Source: an uncultured Vampirovibrio sp. (GTDB lineage: Bacteria; Cyanobacteriota; Vampirovibrionia; Gastranaerophilales; Gastranaerophilaceae). From it: a DNA stretch of 64,000 nt. Position numbers and translations under genes: made by a program. Shown in pieces: positions 37,693 through 48,100 of this stretch (position 1 is the first letter of the stretch; every line of letters starts with the position of its first letter). The notes beneath the pieces are model-generated. The model searched no databases and was not told the DNA's origin. It was given only the letters and a program-made list of their open reading frames with translations. The stretch lies in the NCBI GenBank assembly GCA_910583725.1, contig CAJTXZ010000002.1:75509-139508 (forward strand), in the 5' to 3' direction.

Positions 37693-38796
37693 ATGAAAAA
37701 TGTTTATGAAAAATACGCTGAAATTCTGGTTGATTATTCAACGAATGTACAGAAGGGCGATTTAGTTTTAATAAGGGCCGAAAGCCACCTTTGCCAACCT
37801 TTGGTTAAGGAAATTTATAAACTCGTTGTTCAAAAAGGCGCTCATCCCATTGTAAGATGTTCAATTGAAGGATTGGCTGAAACATTTATTAAATATGCGG
37901 ATGATGAACAGTTAGCCTATATTGACCCTATTACAAAGCTTGAATACGAAAAGGTTGATAAATTAATCTCTATTGGAGCACCATTAAATGTTAAAAATAT
38001 GGCAAGGGCCAATTCTAAGAAGATGGCAAAAAGGTCATCTGCCACAAGGGATTTATCCACATTAATGTTAAACCGCGCTGCAAGCGGGGATTTAGCATGG
38101 GTGATTGCAGATTTTCCAACCCAGGCACTTGCGCAGGAAGCAAAGATGTCTTTGGATGAATATACTGATTTTATAATCAATGCCTGCTATCTTGATTTAG
38201 AAAATCCTATTGAAAAATGGAAAGAAATAGGAAAAGAACAGGATAGGATTGTTAATATCTTAAACGGCACAAAAAAACTTCATATCATTGGCGAAAAGAC
38301 TGATATTACATTTAACGTTGATGGCAGGAAGTGGATCAGCTGCGCCGGGCTTAATAATTTCCCGGATGGAGAGATATTTACATCCCCCGTTGAAGATTCA
38401 GCAAACGGTGAAATTTATTTTGACCTTCCTGCGATTTATCGTGGAAATGAATCACACAAGATTTTGCTAACCCTAAAAGACGGCAAAGTGATTGATGCAA
38501 AGGCCGAAAAAGGCGAAGAATTTTTGTTATCAATGCTCAATATGGATGAAGGCAGCAGATTTGTCGGAGAAATTGCAATCGGCACAAATGAAAGAGTGAA
38601 GGATATTACAGGTAATATCCTTTTTGATGAAAAAATCGGTGGTGCAATACATATGGCAGTTGGCGCTTCTTATCCTGAAACCGGTGGCAAAAACCAATCC
38701 GGCCTGCATTGGGATATGATTAAGAGTATGAAGGAAAATTCTACAATATACGCGGATGACAAACTTGTATATGAAAACGGCAAATTTGTTGTGTAA
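37693..38796 (+). CDS. M29-family aminopeptidase
   Basis: Metal-dependent cytoplasmic aminopeptidase of 367 residues of the thermophilic (AmpS/T) class. The expected metal ligands are visible: Glu in FPDGEIFTSP, Glu in VGEIAIGTN, His in GGAIHMAVGASYP, and His/Asp in SGLHWDMI. It probably trims peptides and broadly removes N-terminal residues. It starts one base after the lpxA stop, with GGAGG in the lpxA tail as ribosome site, so it belongs to that operon though its role there is unclear. Confidence 0.93.
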   Translation: MKNVYEKYAEILVDYSTNVQKGDLVLIRAESHLCQPLVKEIYKLVVQKGAHPIVRCSIEGLAETFIKYADDEQLAYIDPITKLEYEKVDKLISIGAPLNVKNMARANSKKMAKRSSATRDLSTLMLNRAASGDLAWVIADFPTQALAQEAKMSLDEYTDFIINACYLDLENPIEKWKEIGKEQDRIVNILNGTKKLHIIGEKTDITFNVDGRKWISCAGLNNFPDGEIFTSPVEDSANGEIYFDLPAIYRGNESHKILLTLKDGKVIDAKAEKGEEFLLSMLNMDEGSRFVGEIAIGTNERVKDITGNILFDEKIGGAIHMAVGASYPETGGKNQSGLHWDMIKSMKENSTIYADDKLVYENGKFVV

Positions 38797-38817
38797 AAAT
38801 TAAAATTCAAAGGCTAA

Positions 38818-39768
38818 ATGTATAATAAAGAAGGATATAAAGAGATTTTAGATTATTTTAAGCAAGATTTAGAGCTTGTTTATGATGAGATAAAATCTCT
38901 TTTATTTGAGAATAAAAACAGGATAAATAATGAAGTTGAGGCATTTTTATTTTCAAAATCAAAAAGATTAAGGCCCGTTGTGATATTCTTAATCAAGGAT
39001 TGTCTCAATATTAAAGACAATATTAAGGCTAAGGGGGTTGATAAAAAAATCGCGCAATTGGCTACAGCCCTTGAATTATTGCACAGTGCAACATTGATTC
39101 ATGATGACATTATAGACTGTGCCACAATAAGACGCGGGCAGGAAACTTTTGATTACAGATTTAATTCAAAAATAGCAGTAATTGCGGGAGATTACCTTCT
39201 TTCTTTATCACTTAAATTATTGTCAAAACTAAATTCAACAAAGGTGTTTGAATATTTTTCAGAGAATACGCTTAATATATGCATGGGTGAAATTAATCAG
39301 TATTTTAACAAAAATAACATTATAACAATTGATGAATATATTGAAAAGTCAAAGAATAAGACAAGCTCATTGTTTATGGCGGGGGCAAAATCAGCCCTAT
39401 ATATCATAAATAAAGAGTTCCGGCCAGTATCTGATGAAGTCCGGGGCGCTATTATTGATTTTGTTTTGAATTTTTCATTGGGTTTTCAGATTTATGATGA
39501 TATTGAAAATTTTCTTAATAAAAATACAGAAAAAACAAGTTCTGATATAGAAAACGGTATATACACCCTTCCATATCTTTATATATCGCAACAAAATAAT
39601 TCTTGTGATATCATTAAGGATGAAAAATTAAATACATTGGCGGCAGATTTTTCAAAAAATTATTTAAATAATACATTAAATAAGGCAATTAAAAGCCTTG
39701 ATGGCATCAATAGCACCTGCAAAACAAGTCTTTTAATAAAGCTTGCAGAGATTTTTAAAGAGATATAG
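38818..39768 (+). CDS. Polyprenyl diphosphate synthase
   Basis: Trans-prenyltransferase of the IspA/IspB class, 316 residues, that extends allylic diphosphates with isopentenyl diphosphate for quinone or carrier lipids. The first Asp-rich motif is intact (LIHDDIID near residue 96). The second reads QIYDDIENF near 222, with Asn for the final Asp of DDxxD. KSKRLRP (substrate lysines and arginine) and IAGDYLLS are conserved. Product length cannot be read. ATG lies 21 bases after the peptidase stop. Confidence 0.88.
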   Translation: MYNKEGYKEILDYFKQDLELVYDEIKSLLFENKNRINNEVEAFLFSKSKRLRPVVIFLIKDCLNIKDNIKAKGVDKKIAQLATALELLHSATLIHDDIIDCATIRRGQETFDYRFNSKIAVIAGDYLLSLSLKLLSKLNSTKVFEYFSENTLNICMGEINQYFNKNNIITIDEYIEKSKNKTSSLFMAGAKSALYIINKEFRPVSDEVRGAIIDFVLNFSLGFQIYDDIENFLNKNTEKTSSDIENGIYTLPYLYISQQNNSCDIIKDEKLNTLAADFSKNYLNNTLNKAIKSLDGINSTCKTSLLIKLAEIFKEI

Positions 39769-39792
39769 AGAAAATAACAGGGTAGTAAAATT

Positions 39793-40398
39793 TTGAAAAA
39801 AATCTTCTCATTTTTAAAAGAAACACTTGATACAATATTATTTGTCTTGATTGCTGTTATTGTAATCAGATTTTTTATAGGCGAATTAAGATGGATACCA
39901 TCAGGCTCTATGCATCCTACATTAATTGAAGGAGACAGGCTTTTTGTTGAAAAATTATCTAAACCTGTAAGGAAGCCGCAAAGAGGGGATATCTTAGTTT
40001 TTTATCCTCCGGATGAAATTTTAAGGAAAGACTTTTTCTCTATTTTATCAAGACTTACAGGCATAATGTGTAAAGATATTGCATTTATTAAAAGGGTAGT
40101 AGGCTTGCCTGGGGATAAACTTGAAGTGCGCCCTGAGGATGGCGAGTATTTTGTATATATAAATGATAAAAAACTTGATGAACCATATATTTTATCAAAA
40201 ACAGACTGGATGCCATGCAGAGACGATATGTATTGCGGGCCTTTTACAGTGCCTGAAAATAATTATTTTATGATGGGTGATAACAGAGGAAATAGCCAGG
40301 ATAGCCGTTTTTGGGGATTTTTACCTGAGAATAGAATAATAGGGCGTGCAATCTTTGTATTTTGGCCTGTGGCAAGAGTTAAAACACTTGCAGACTAA
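39793..40398 (+). CDS. lepB: Signal peptidase I
   Basis: Membrane peptidase that removes signal peptides from exported proteins. At 201 residues it has one N-terminal membrane anchor (ILFVLIAVIVIRFFI), the nucleophile Ser in WIPSGSMHPTL near residue 38, the general-base Lys in FIKRVVGLPGD near 98, and the late box YFMMGDNRGNSQDSRFWG. The start is TTG at 39793, directly before KKIFS. It ends the envelope operon. A decayed 3' end of a second lepB lies at 42982-43029 beyond the calpain gene. Confidence 0.96.
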   Translation: MKKIFSFLKETLDTILFVLIAVIVIRFFIGELRWIPSGSMHPTLIEGDRLFVEKLSKPVRKPQRGDILVFYPPDEILRKDFFSILSRLTGIMCKDIAFIKRVVGLPGDKLEVRPEDGEYFVYINDKKLDEPYILSKTDWMPCRDDMYCGPFTVPENNYFMMGDNRGNSQDSRFWGFLPENRIIGRAIFVFWPVARVKTLAD

Positions 40399-40645
40399 AT
40401 TTTCATAATAGTTTTGATTTTAATGTTTTTTTTAAGACAAGTATATTTTATAATGTTTGCAGGGCTTTGTTATTTATATTGCAGACGCCCGGCTATCAGC
40501 TTTGTCATCAATGTTTAAATATGCTATATATCATAATCTTTACTTTTCTACATAAAACTTAATAAATAGGAAAGATATTTAAAGTTACACCTGATTGCTG
40601 TCGACAACAAATAATAAAGTCACACTATGCAGGAGCGCCAATAAG

Positions 40646-42745
40646 ATGACAGCAAAAATCACTCAAAACAATCAGGCAGGAAAAATTAACCAAACACAGA
40701 CAAGTAAGACAAAGACACTTGTAAACAACGGTGCAGCCAGGAATGCTGCTCTTTTTGGCAATGACACTCCAAAGGGTGAAGTGGGAGATTTTATTTCACT
40801 TGCTTTATCTGCCTCAGTTGGTGCAGCATCAAAAATAGACGCAGACAACAAAATAGGCGAGGAAAGTTCAAATAAAAAAAGCACTAGAGATGGCAAAATC
40901 AGCAATACAAAACAACAAATGATAGGCGATTGCTGGCTATTGTCAGGCATAAATGCCTTAAGCTACACGGATAAGGGTAAAAAAATTTTAAAAAACGAAG
41001 TTCTTGAACATCATAATGACTATACAATGGTGCACTTAAAAGGCGTTGGCGACTATAAAATTACGAATGAAGATGTTCAGGAAGCGCAAAGCCAAATGGC
41101 AAAGACAAAAAGCGGTAAAGAAGTAAATGTTTACACAATAGGCGACGATGATATAACCATACTGGAGCTTGCAATGGAAAGGGCAAGAGAAGATGTTGCA
41201 AACGGTGAAGTTGTAGGAAAAAAAATAAATGATATCAGCATAATACAGAATGACAGCTATGCATACGATAATTTAAAAACAACAAACAGCACAGCAAACG
41301 GCGGTTTTTCAACTGAAGCCTTTTATATGATTACAGGAAATATTCCCGATGAAGCCTCAAACAGTGAAGATAAGTCAAAACTTTTAGATAAATTTAATAA
41401 GAAAAACTATGCACTTGCTGCTTCTTTAAACGATACTGTCGTAATAAAAGATATTAACGGCAAAAAGCAAACACTTGCAGGCAATCACGCTTATGCAGTA
41501 AAAGATGTTGGCGTAAATACTGTTACATTTACAAACCCTTGGGATTCAGGTGAAGAAGTTGTTGTAAAAAAAGATGATTTCTTAAATACTTTTGATAGAT
41601 TGTATGGCTGTGATTTAAACAAAGATGCAAAAAGCAGAGATTTAACAATCAATACAAAAGAAATTGTAAAGCAAAAAGATGGAAAAGAAATAGAAATCAT
41701 CAAAGACAAAAAGGGCAATATATTAAAAAAATACACTAACGACAAAGATGGAAACAGGCTATCCGGTATAACATATGACAGGGAAACGCATAAAATTATA
41801 CAAAAAGATGTATACGACAAAGATGGAAACAGATTAACCTCTACAGTACTAGATAAAAACACAGGCAAAGTAAAGGAGCAATGCACATACAACCAAAACG
41901 GCGAGCTGACAAATATCAAATTTTATGAATACGGTAAAGATGGAGCCCTACAAACCATACAAGAAAATAAAAATAAATTCAAAGATGGTAAACATGTTAA
42001 AACAAGCGTTAAAGTTACAGATAAAAGCGGTAATTTGCTTGAAAAACATAAGTACAATTTTACTTATGATTCTGATGGTAAGCGAGAAACAGAAGCAAGC
42101 ACAGTTTTAAAATATGAAGATGGCAAACAAATATCAAAAACAAAAACATTAAAAAAAGATACAAACAACGACGGTAAGCTGGATACAACGACCGTAAAAG
42201 AATATGCAGGCAAAAAAGTAAATTCTGAAAAAACATATGTGGATAAAGATAATGACGGCAAATGTGAAAAATTAATAGAAACAGATTATAAAAGTAATAA
42301 TTCAAAAACCGTAAAAACCTGGATTGGAAAAAAGGGCTCAGAACTTTGGGCAAGCCTAACAAATAAAGAATATGAAAACGGAAAACTGCAATCAAAATAT
42401 ACCTGGACAGAAAATTTCGACGGCGATAGTAATTGGGATGCTTCCAAAGGAAGTGATTACGAATATTACAAAAACGGCAAAATAAAAACGGAAATCAATA
42501 GTGTTGATAAAGATGGTGATGGATATAACGAAAGCCAAACAATAATACAGCGTAACAAAAAAGGCAAGATAAAATCAGCAATTGTATATACAGATACAAA
42601 TAATGATCATATGTATGACCTTACACTTGATATGACAAAAGAGTATAAAAAAGCAGAAAAAACAGGAGAATCGGCTCAAGGTTTTGCCGATGCGTTAAAT
42701 ACTGTACTTGAAAATTATAAAAAGAAGAACAAGAAGAAAAAATAA
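40646..42745 (+). CDS. Calpain-like cysteine protease with calcium-loop-like repeats
   Basis: Predicted clan CA, family C2 cysteine peptidase, rare in bacteria. The ATG at 40646 follows AGGAG at ten bases, giving 699 residues; the longer frame from 40595 lacks this site. The catalytic triad is visible: Q90 and C96 in QQMIGDCWLLS, H281 in GNHAYAVKDV, N297 in TFTNPWDSGEE. Residues about 330-470 carry YD-type repeats (YDKDGNRL, YNQNGELTN). From about 500 on, four DxDxDG-like loops occur (DTNNDGKLD, DKDNDGKCE, DKDGDGYNE, DTNNDHMYD). No classical signal peptide is seen. It is flanked by lepB and a lepB remnant, suggesting insertion. The target is unknown. Confidence 0.83.
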   Translation: MTAKITQNNQAGKINQTQTSKTKTLVNNGAARNAALFGNDTPKGEVGDFISLALSASVGAASKIDADNKIGEESSNKKSTRDGKISNTKQQMIGDCWLLSGINALSYTDKGKKILKNEVLEHHNDYTMVHLKGVGDYKITNEDVQEAQSQMAKTKSGKEVNVYTIGDDDITILELAMERAREDVANGEVVGKKINDISIIQNDSYAYDNLKTTNSTANGGFSTEAFYMITGNIPDEASNSEDKSKLLDKFNKKNYALAASLNDTVVIKDINGKKQTLAGNHAYAVKDVGVNTVTFTNPWDSGEEVVVKKDDFLNTFDRLYGCDLNKDAKSRDLTINTKEIVKQKDGKEIEIIKDKKGNILKKYTNDKDGNRLSGITYDRETHKIIQKDVYDKDGNRLTSTVLDKNTGKVKEQCTYNQNGELTNIKFYEYGKDGALQTIQENKNKFKDGKHVKTSVKVTDKSGNLLEKHKYNFTYDSDGKRETEASTVLKYEDGKQISKTKTLKKDTNNDGKLDTTTVKEYAGKKVNSEKTYVDKDNDGKCEKLIETDYKSNNSKTVKTWIGKKGSELWASLTNKEYENGKLQSKYTWTENFDGDSNWDASKGSDYEYYKNGKIKTEINSVDKDGDGYNESQTIIQRNKKGKIKSAIVYTDTNNDHMYDLTLDMTKEYKKAEKTGESAQGFADALNTVLENYKKKNKKKK

Positions 42746-42826
42746 GTTTGTGCAGCCAGACTAAATATTTTACCGGCACAGGCATTAATGCAGCATTACA
42801 GCCTTACAAAACAGATAATTTTCAAA

Positions 42827-42885
42827 TGCTCCTCTTTTTTAATTTAGAAAGCTTCTGTTTAAAAAAGAGGAGCAGACTTTTATTT
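42827..42885 (+). terminator. Long-stem terminator after calpain gene
   Basis: TGCTCCTCTTTTTTAA (42827-42842) and TTAAAAAAGAGGAGCA (42859-42874) form a perfect 16-bp stem with a 16-base loop, followed by a T-rich stretch. It is symmetrical enough to act in both directions. Confidence 0.9.
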
Positions 42886-42981
42886 GAGTTTTTCACTTAT
42901 TGCAGTTTCAACAGGAAGAATTAATTATCTGTTTTAGCTCTAGATATTTAATTGCTTTATGAGACAGCAAAGCTAGTAACG

Positions 42982-43029
42982 CGCGCAATTTTTGTATTTT
43001 GGCCGCCAAAAAGAGCAAAAGGGCTGTAA
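42982..43029 (+). pseudogene. Remnant of a second lepB 3' end
   Basis: The frame reads RAIFVFWPPKRAKGL and stop. The first eight residues are identical to the intact LepB C-terminus (GRAIFVFWPVARV), and 21 of 23 bases match from 42982. The P-P-K/S-R ending is itself typical of signal peptidases, so this looks like the true end of another lepB copy rather than a chance match. The rest of the gene is gone. Confidence 0.75.
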
Positions 43030-43042
43030 ACTTTAGTGGTTA

Positions 43043-43051
43043 TGTTATAAT
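43043..43051 (+). promoter_or_regulatory. Extended -10 promoter of the MNT-HEPN pair
   Basis: TGTTATAAT is an extended -10 element that ends six bases before the ATG at 43058. No ribosome site precedes the ATG, so a leaderless transcript is predicted. Confidence 0.75.
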
Positions 43052-43057
43052 GAACAT

Positions 43058-43363
43058 ATGACAGAAAAAGTATACTCATTGAGCGAAATTAAAGAAATTA
43101 TTAATTCTCACAAAAGTTATCTTAGCGAAAAATTTTTTGTGGATAATTTTTTGCTCTTTGGTTCTTATGCAAAAAATTTACAAACGCCAAAGAGCGACAT
43201 TGACTTGCTTGTAAACTTTAAACAAACTATTGATGTATTTGATTTTATAGATTTAGAAGAATATCTTTCTAAAATTTTTAATAAAAAAATCGACCTTGGA
43301 ACGCCAAATGGCTTGAAAAGTTTTGTAAAAAACCGGATTTTAAATGAAGCGATAATGTTATGA
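43058..43363 (+). CDS. mntA: MNT-domain antitoxin nucleotidyltransferase
   Basis: Minimal nucleotidyltransferase of 101 residues. The GSX10DXD active site is intact (FGSYAKNLQTPKSDIDLLV). In MntA-HepT pairs this enzyme adds AMP to a tyrosine of the HEPN toxin and neutralises it. The stop overlaps the toxin start by four bases (ATGA), so the two are co-translated. It sits in an accessory stretch beside a lepB remnant, a usual location for such modules. Confidence 0.9.
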   Translation: MTEKVYSLSEIKEIINSHKSYLSEKFFVDNFLLFGSYAKNLQTPKSDIDLLVNFKQTIDVFDFIDLEEYLSKIFNKKIDLGTPNGLKSFVKNRILNEAIML

Positions 43364-43722
43364 AGGATAAAACTGTATTTTTCCTAAAAGATATTCAAAA
43401 TTCACTGAATAAAATCCTTAAATACACAAACAAAATGTCCTATCAGGATTTTGTTGATGATGAAAAAACCAGAGATGCCGTTGAAAGAAACTTTGAAATA
43501 ATTGGAGAGGCTGTAAAAAAGCTGCCAAAAGATTTCAGAGATAAATATCCAAATATCCCATTCAGGCAAATCGCCGGAATGCGTGACAAATTAATCCATG
43601 ATTATTTCGGCATAGATTATGAAATAATCTGGAAAACCATTAAAGACAAACTTCCTGAATTTAATAACGAAATAAAAATCTTATTAAGCTTTGCAGATGA
43701 TGAGAATACAGATACAGACTAG
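43360..43722 (+). CDS. hepT: HEPN-domain toxin (HepT-like RNase)
   Basis: HEPN/DUF86 protein of 120 residues. The RX4HXY motif (RDKLIHDY) supplies the RNase His and Arg and the tyrosine that the MNT partner would AMPylate. AVERNFEIIGEAVKKLP is the conserved N-terminal helix. It probably cleaves RNA under stress or during phage infection when not modified. Its stop overlaps the convergent protease gene by four bases, so no terminator separates them. Confidence 0.9.
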   Translation: MKDKTVFFLKDIQNSLNKILKYTNKMSYQDFVDDEKTRDAVERNFEIIGEAVKKLPKDFRDKYPNIPFRQIAGMRDKLIHDYFGIDYEIIWKTIKDKLPEFNNEIKILLSFADDENTDTD

Positions 43723-44984
43723 CACACTGCAGGGCCTTTGTATTTTTTGTATAATTGCATAGTTTCATCTGACAGCTTTTTGCCTGACATCATATAGCTA
43801 AAGGCTTCTGCCACAAACTCTTCAGGGTCGGTTTGCGCATACCATGAAATCCGTCCCGAAATCCTTTGTTCATCGGTGCTGTTTAAAAACTTTTGTTTTG
43901 ATTTAGGGGATAAAATTCCAAGGCTCTTATCATAAAAGTTTGTGCCGACATTTAGGTGTTGAAGATGCCCCATCTCATGATAAAGTAAATCAAATGGTGA
44001 ATTATGCCTGTTTGTCCCGCCTGCAATTGCAATTTTCGCTTTTGTACAAACATCGCCAAGGAACTTGATTTGGTCTTTTTTATCAAGCTTTAAAAATTCA
44101 TCAACCTCAATTTTTATACCTTTTTCGTTAAGCCTTTTTAATACAGCTTCATCTTCAAGTATTGAATACAAGGCGCCTATCGGATTTGAATAGCATTTCA
44201 TACAATCTTCAAAATCATACAAATATCCCAATAAATCCATCCTTGAAAAGGCTTCAGGTTCATTATTTAATTTTTCCCAGACAGAGCTTAATTCTATTAC
44301 TTTGTCCTTTGCAGCCATAACAGGAACATTAATTCCGCCCTTTGAATTATGCTCAAAAATTTTGTTTGCAGAATCTCTAACTTTGTCAAGAAGAGATTCT
44401 TTTGTTAATTCATTCTTATAAAATCTCATATCATTATGGCAGATGACAAAAGCAAGGGCATTATCTGCTGATTTTTCGTTTGTAAATCCTATTTTCTTTG
44501 GCATTCTTGCTTTGCCCTTTAGTTTATTATTGATATTTGTCAAACCTTCATTTACCCAGTTTGCAAATTCAAGGTCATCATCAAAATTGAACTCTTTAAC
44601 GCCAAAATTTTTCTTTGCAAATTCCACCGCTTCATCCATTGTTACAGCTTGCTTAAAATCTATGTGTTGTGCAAAATTTCCCACAGGTTTTTTATGAAAC
44701 ACAGCCGCTGCAGCCAAAGCCGTCAGAGCAAGCACACCAATTCCAAGCGCTGCGGCTAATTTCTTATGTGATTTTTTACTGCAGTCTTCAGGCGCGCATC
44801 GTTTAACAAATTTATCGGGTTGTGCTTCATTGTTAATACTTGGAAGATTTTTAAGATCAAACTGCGAATAAACATCTTTAATGTTTTGCACGCCGGATAT
44901 CAGCGCAGAAGACTTCAGATAAGAATTTTGAGCCTTTAAATTATATGGAATATTTGTATTGTTTTGAAGATTAGCAGCTGCCAT
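43719..44984 (-). CDS. Membrane-anchored HExxH metalloprotease-like protein
   Basis: Protein of 421 residues. A hydrophobic helix at about 74-96 (LAAALGIGVLALTALAAAAV) follows a Cys-containing basic segment, predicting an anchored protein. The zinc site HEMGH lies at 336-340 (LLYHEMGHLQHL). The downstream block DPEEFVAEAFSYM at 386-398 offers the third Glu ligand, the layout of gluzincins such as ATLF-like proteases. The middle region is unknown. No strong ribosome site precedes the ATG. The substrate is unknown; a surface or host target is possible but not shown. Confidence 0.75.
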   Translation of the reverse strand: MAAANLQNNTNIPYNLKAQNSYLKSSALISGVQNIKDVYSQFDLKNLPSINNEAQPDKFVKRCAPEDCSKKSHKKLAAALGIGVLALTALAAAAVFHKKPVGNFAQHIDFKQAVTMDEAVEFAKKNFGVKEFNFDDDLEFANWVNEGLTNINNKLKGKARMPKKIGFTNEKSADNALAFVICHNDMRFYKNELTKESLLDKVRDSANKIFEHNSKGGINVPVMAAKDKVIELSSVWEKLNNEPEAFSRMDLLGYLYDFEDCMKCYSNPIGALYSILEDEAVLKRLNEKGIKIEVDEFLKLDKKDQIKFLGDVCTKAKIAIAGGTNRHNSPFDLLYHEMGHLQHLNVGTNFYDKSLGILSPKSKQKFLNSTDEQRISGRISWYAQTDPEEFVAEAFSYMMSGKKLSDETMQLYKKYKGPAVC

Positions 44985-45161
44985 AAAATCACCGACTTAT
45001 ATATTAATAAAAACATTTCAGGGGTATTATTTTACAATTTTGTAAAGTTTTGTAATTGTATCAGACAAAATCAAAATTTTACCCGTGTAACAAAATTTGA
45101 CACAATAGCTTGTTTTGTTGTGTAATTATTAGTAACTAGGCTTATTATCCGGATATTTTTA

Positions 45162-48100
45162 ATGCATATAAAACGATTAGAAATCGATAATTTTAAATCC
45201 TTTGCAAATAAGGTCGAAATACCTTTTTTGCCAGGCTTTACAGCAATAGCCGGAATAAACGGCTCAGGCAAAAGCAACATAATTGACAGTGTATTATTTG
45301 CGCTGGGACTTTCTTCAGCAAGAGCTTTGAGGTCTGAAAAAGGTGTTGCAGACTTGATTTCAACCCATAACAACAGAAATGAAGCCCAGGTAAAGGTTGT
45401 GTTTGATTTAGATGATGATATAGGAACAGAAATTTCATTCGCCAGGAAGGTTAAGAAAAATTCATCAGGATATGTGAGCACATATTATTTGAATGATAAA
45501 TCCGTAACACTCACCCAAATGCACTCAGAGCTTGAAAAATATTCAATTACCCCAAACAGCTATAATGTTATTATGCAGGGTGATGTTGTAAGCCTTGTAA
45601 ACTGTTCGGCCTTAGAAAAAAGAAAGTTTATAGATGAGGTTGCAGGAACGGCTGATTTTGACAGAAAAATTGAAACTGCAACGGGGGAGCTGCAGGCGGT
45701 TGAGGAGAGGGTTAAGGAATCAAACCTTATTTTATCATCCATAGCTTCGCGCCTTGAAGAATTAAAGGAGGAGAGAGAGACTGCGCTTAAATATCAGGAA
45801 ATTAAGGTGCAAAAGGATGAGCTTGAGGGGCAGATAACGACGGTTAAGTATTTTAATTTTAAAAAAATACTTGAGATGGTGCATGAAAATATCCTAAAAG
45901 CCACAAAAGATAAGAAGAGACAGGAACTTGAAATAGAAAATAAACAGGCTGAAATAACAAAGAAGAAGGAAGAATATGACGAAATTTGCGCAAAAGTAAA
46001 GGCGCAGGGTGAAGATAAACAACTTGAGGTTAAAAAACTTGTTGAAGAAAAAAAGAGCGAGATACAAAGAAGAAAAGATTCAATCCTTCATACCGATAAG
46101 GTTATAAATTCAAATAATAAGACTATTTATGCTGCACAAAATGCAATAGAAGAATTTAACAATAAAAAGGTGCAGACAGAGAATGTTATAAAAGAAAAAG
46201 AAGCCTTAAAAGGAGAGCTTGAAAAGAGCCTGGCGCTCAAAAAAACAGAGCTTGATAACATTTTAACAGAAGTTACGGGCCTAAATAAGACAGCAAATAC
46301 CTATATTGAAAAAAGGAATGTTCTAAGAAAAGAACTTGATATCTTAAAAGAAGATGAAAATAATCTAATCAAGGAAAAGCTTCCAAACGAGGCAAAGCTT
46401 GAAAATTTAAAGAATGAACTTGATAATACAAATAAGGCAATAGAAGAGCTTGAAAAAAGGGGTGAAACCTTTGATGATGATAAAGATAAATTATCTTCAC
46501 AGGTTGAGGTTTTAACCAAAGAACTTGATGAATTAAAGGTTTTACAAAAAATTGTATTTGATGATATCGATAAGACTAAAACGCAAATTCAGGATGATAT
46601 CCATTCCATTCAGCTTGCAAACAAAAAAATTGCACAGCTTGAAGCAAACAGACAGGCATTTAAGACATTCGGGCTTGGGGCTGGGGTTGAAACCGTTATG
46701 CAAAGCGGCCTTGCGGGTGTCCATGCGCCATTAAGCCAGCTTGCTGACGTTGATTCAGAATATACAGACGCTATTAATGAAGCACTTGGCGCAAGGAGCA
46801 GGTTTGTGATTGTTGAGGATGAAAACGTTGCAAGCAGAGCAATCGAATTATTGAAGTCTCAAGGACGCGACAGGGCAACGTTTCTACCCTTAAATAAACT
46901 CAAACCCGCGCCAAACAATCTTCCTATGCCGAAAGGGGATGGGGTTATTGATTTTGCAATAAATTTGATTGATTTTGATGATAAATATCTTAAAGCTTTC
47001 TTTTTTGCATTGGGCGAAACCCTTGTTGTTCAAAATATGCAGGCTGCAAAAAAATTAATGGGAAGATACAGAATAGTTACACTTGATGGTGAAATATTTG
47101 AAAAATCAGGCGCAATTACAGGCGGCGCCAAAAGAAAAAACATGCCAGCATTTGGCAAAGCCGATGATAGAGAATTGAATAACTATAAAGAAAGGCTAAA
47201 AGAGCTTGAAAATGCTTACAGAGAACGCGAAAACAAAAGGGTGGCGCTTGAAAAGAAGTTTGAAAAAATAAGGGCAGATTATTCCAATGCGCTAAATTCC
47301 TTGCAAGCAGCAAAATATGAATACTCTCAACTAATAAAAAGTCATGAACAGTTTGAAAATATTATTGAAGAAAAATTAAAGAGAATAAATGAAATAACGC
47401 CTGAAATTAAAAAAACGGAAACACTTCTTGATAAATTTGAAGAGAAACATATAGAAATAGCTGATAAAATAACGGCGATACAAACAGAAGTGGTTGAGGT
47501 TGAAAAATTTATTGATGAAGGCGCCCTTAAAAAACTGCAGGAGATGACTCAGGGTGTTGAGAATGAGATACGGGATATTGAAAAGAAAATTCTCAATACC
47601 GAAAATGAAATTTTAAAAGATACTCAAACAATTTTATTTAATGATAAAATGATAGAACAGAAAGAACTTGATATCAAAAAATTGTCATCAGATAATATTG
47701 GCCTCACGGAAGACAGGAAAAGATATGATGTTGAAATTGCAGAAATTTCTGTTGTCCTAAAAGAATTAGAGGATGAAGTTGTAGAACTTGGCAAAAACCT
47801 TGTAGAGCTTCAAAATTTAAGACAGAAGGTTTCTGATGAAATGCTTGAGGCACAGAATGCAAAGAATATTCTTGAGAATGAAATCGAGAGGATTCAGGAT
47901 TCAATTGAGAGCTTTAAGACAAGACGAAATGAAATAGAGCCGCAGTTAAATGAAATAATTGAGGAATTAAAACTTAAGAATGTTAAGACAGATGAACTTA
48001 TTCCAACAGAAATTTCGATTGAGGAGATAACAGGTAAAATCCAGAAACTGCAAAAAAGAATGGACGATATGCAGCCTGTTAATATGAAGGCCATTGATGA

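Larger units (their letters stand above)
42746..43057. other. Intergenic region after the calpain gene
   Basis: It holds the calpain terminator (42827-42885), a decayed lepB 3' end (42982-43029) and the toxin-antitoxin promoter (43043-43051). Nothing else is seen. Confidence 0.8.
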
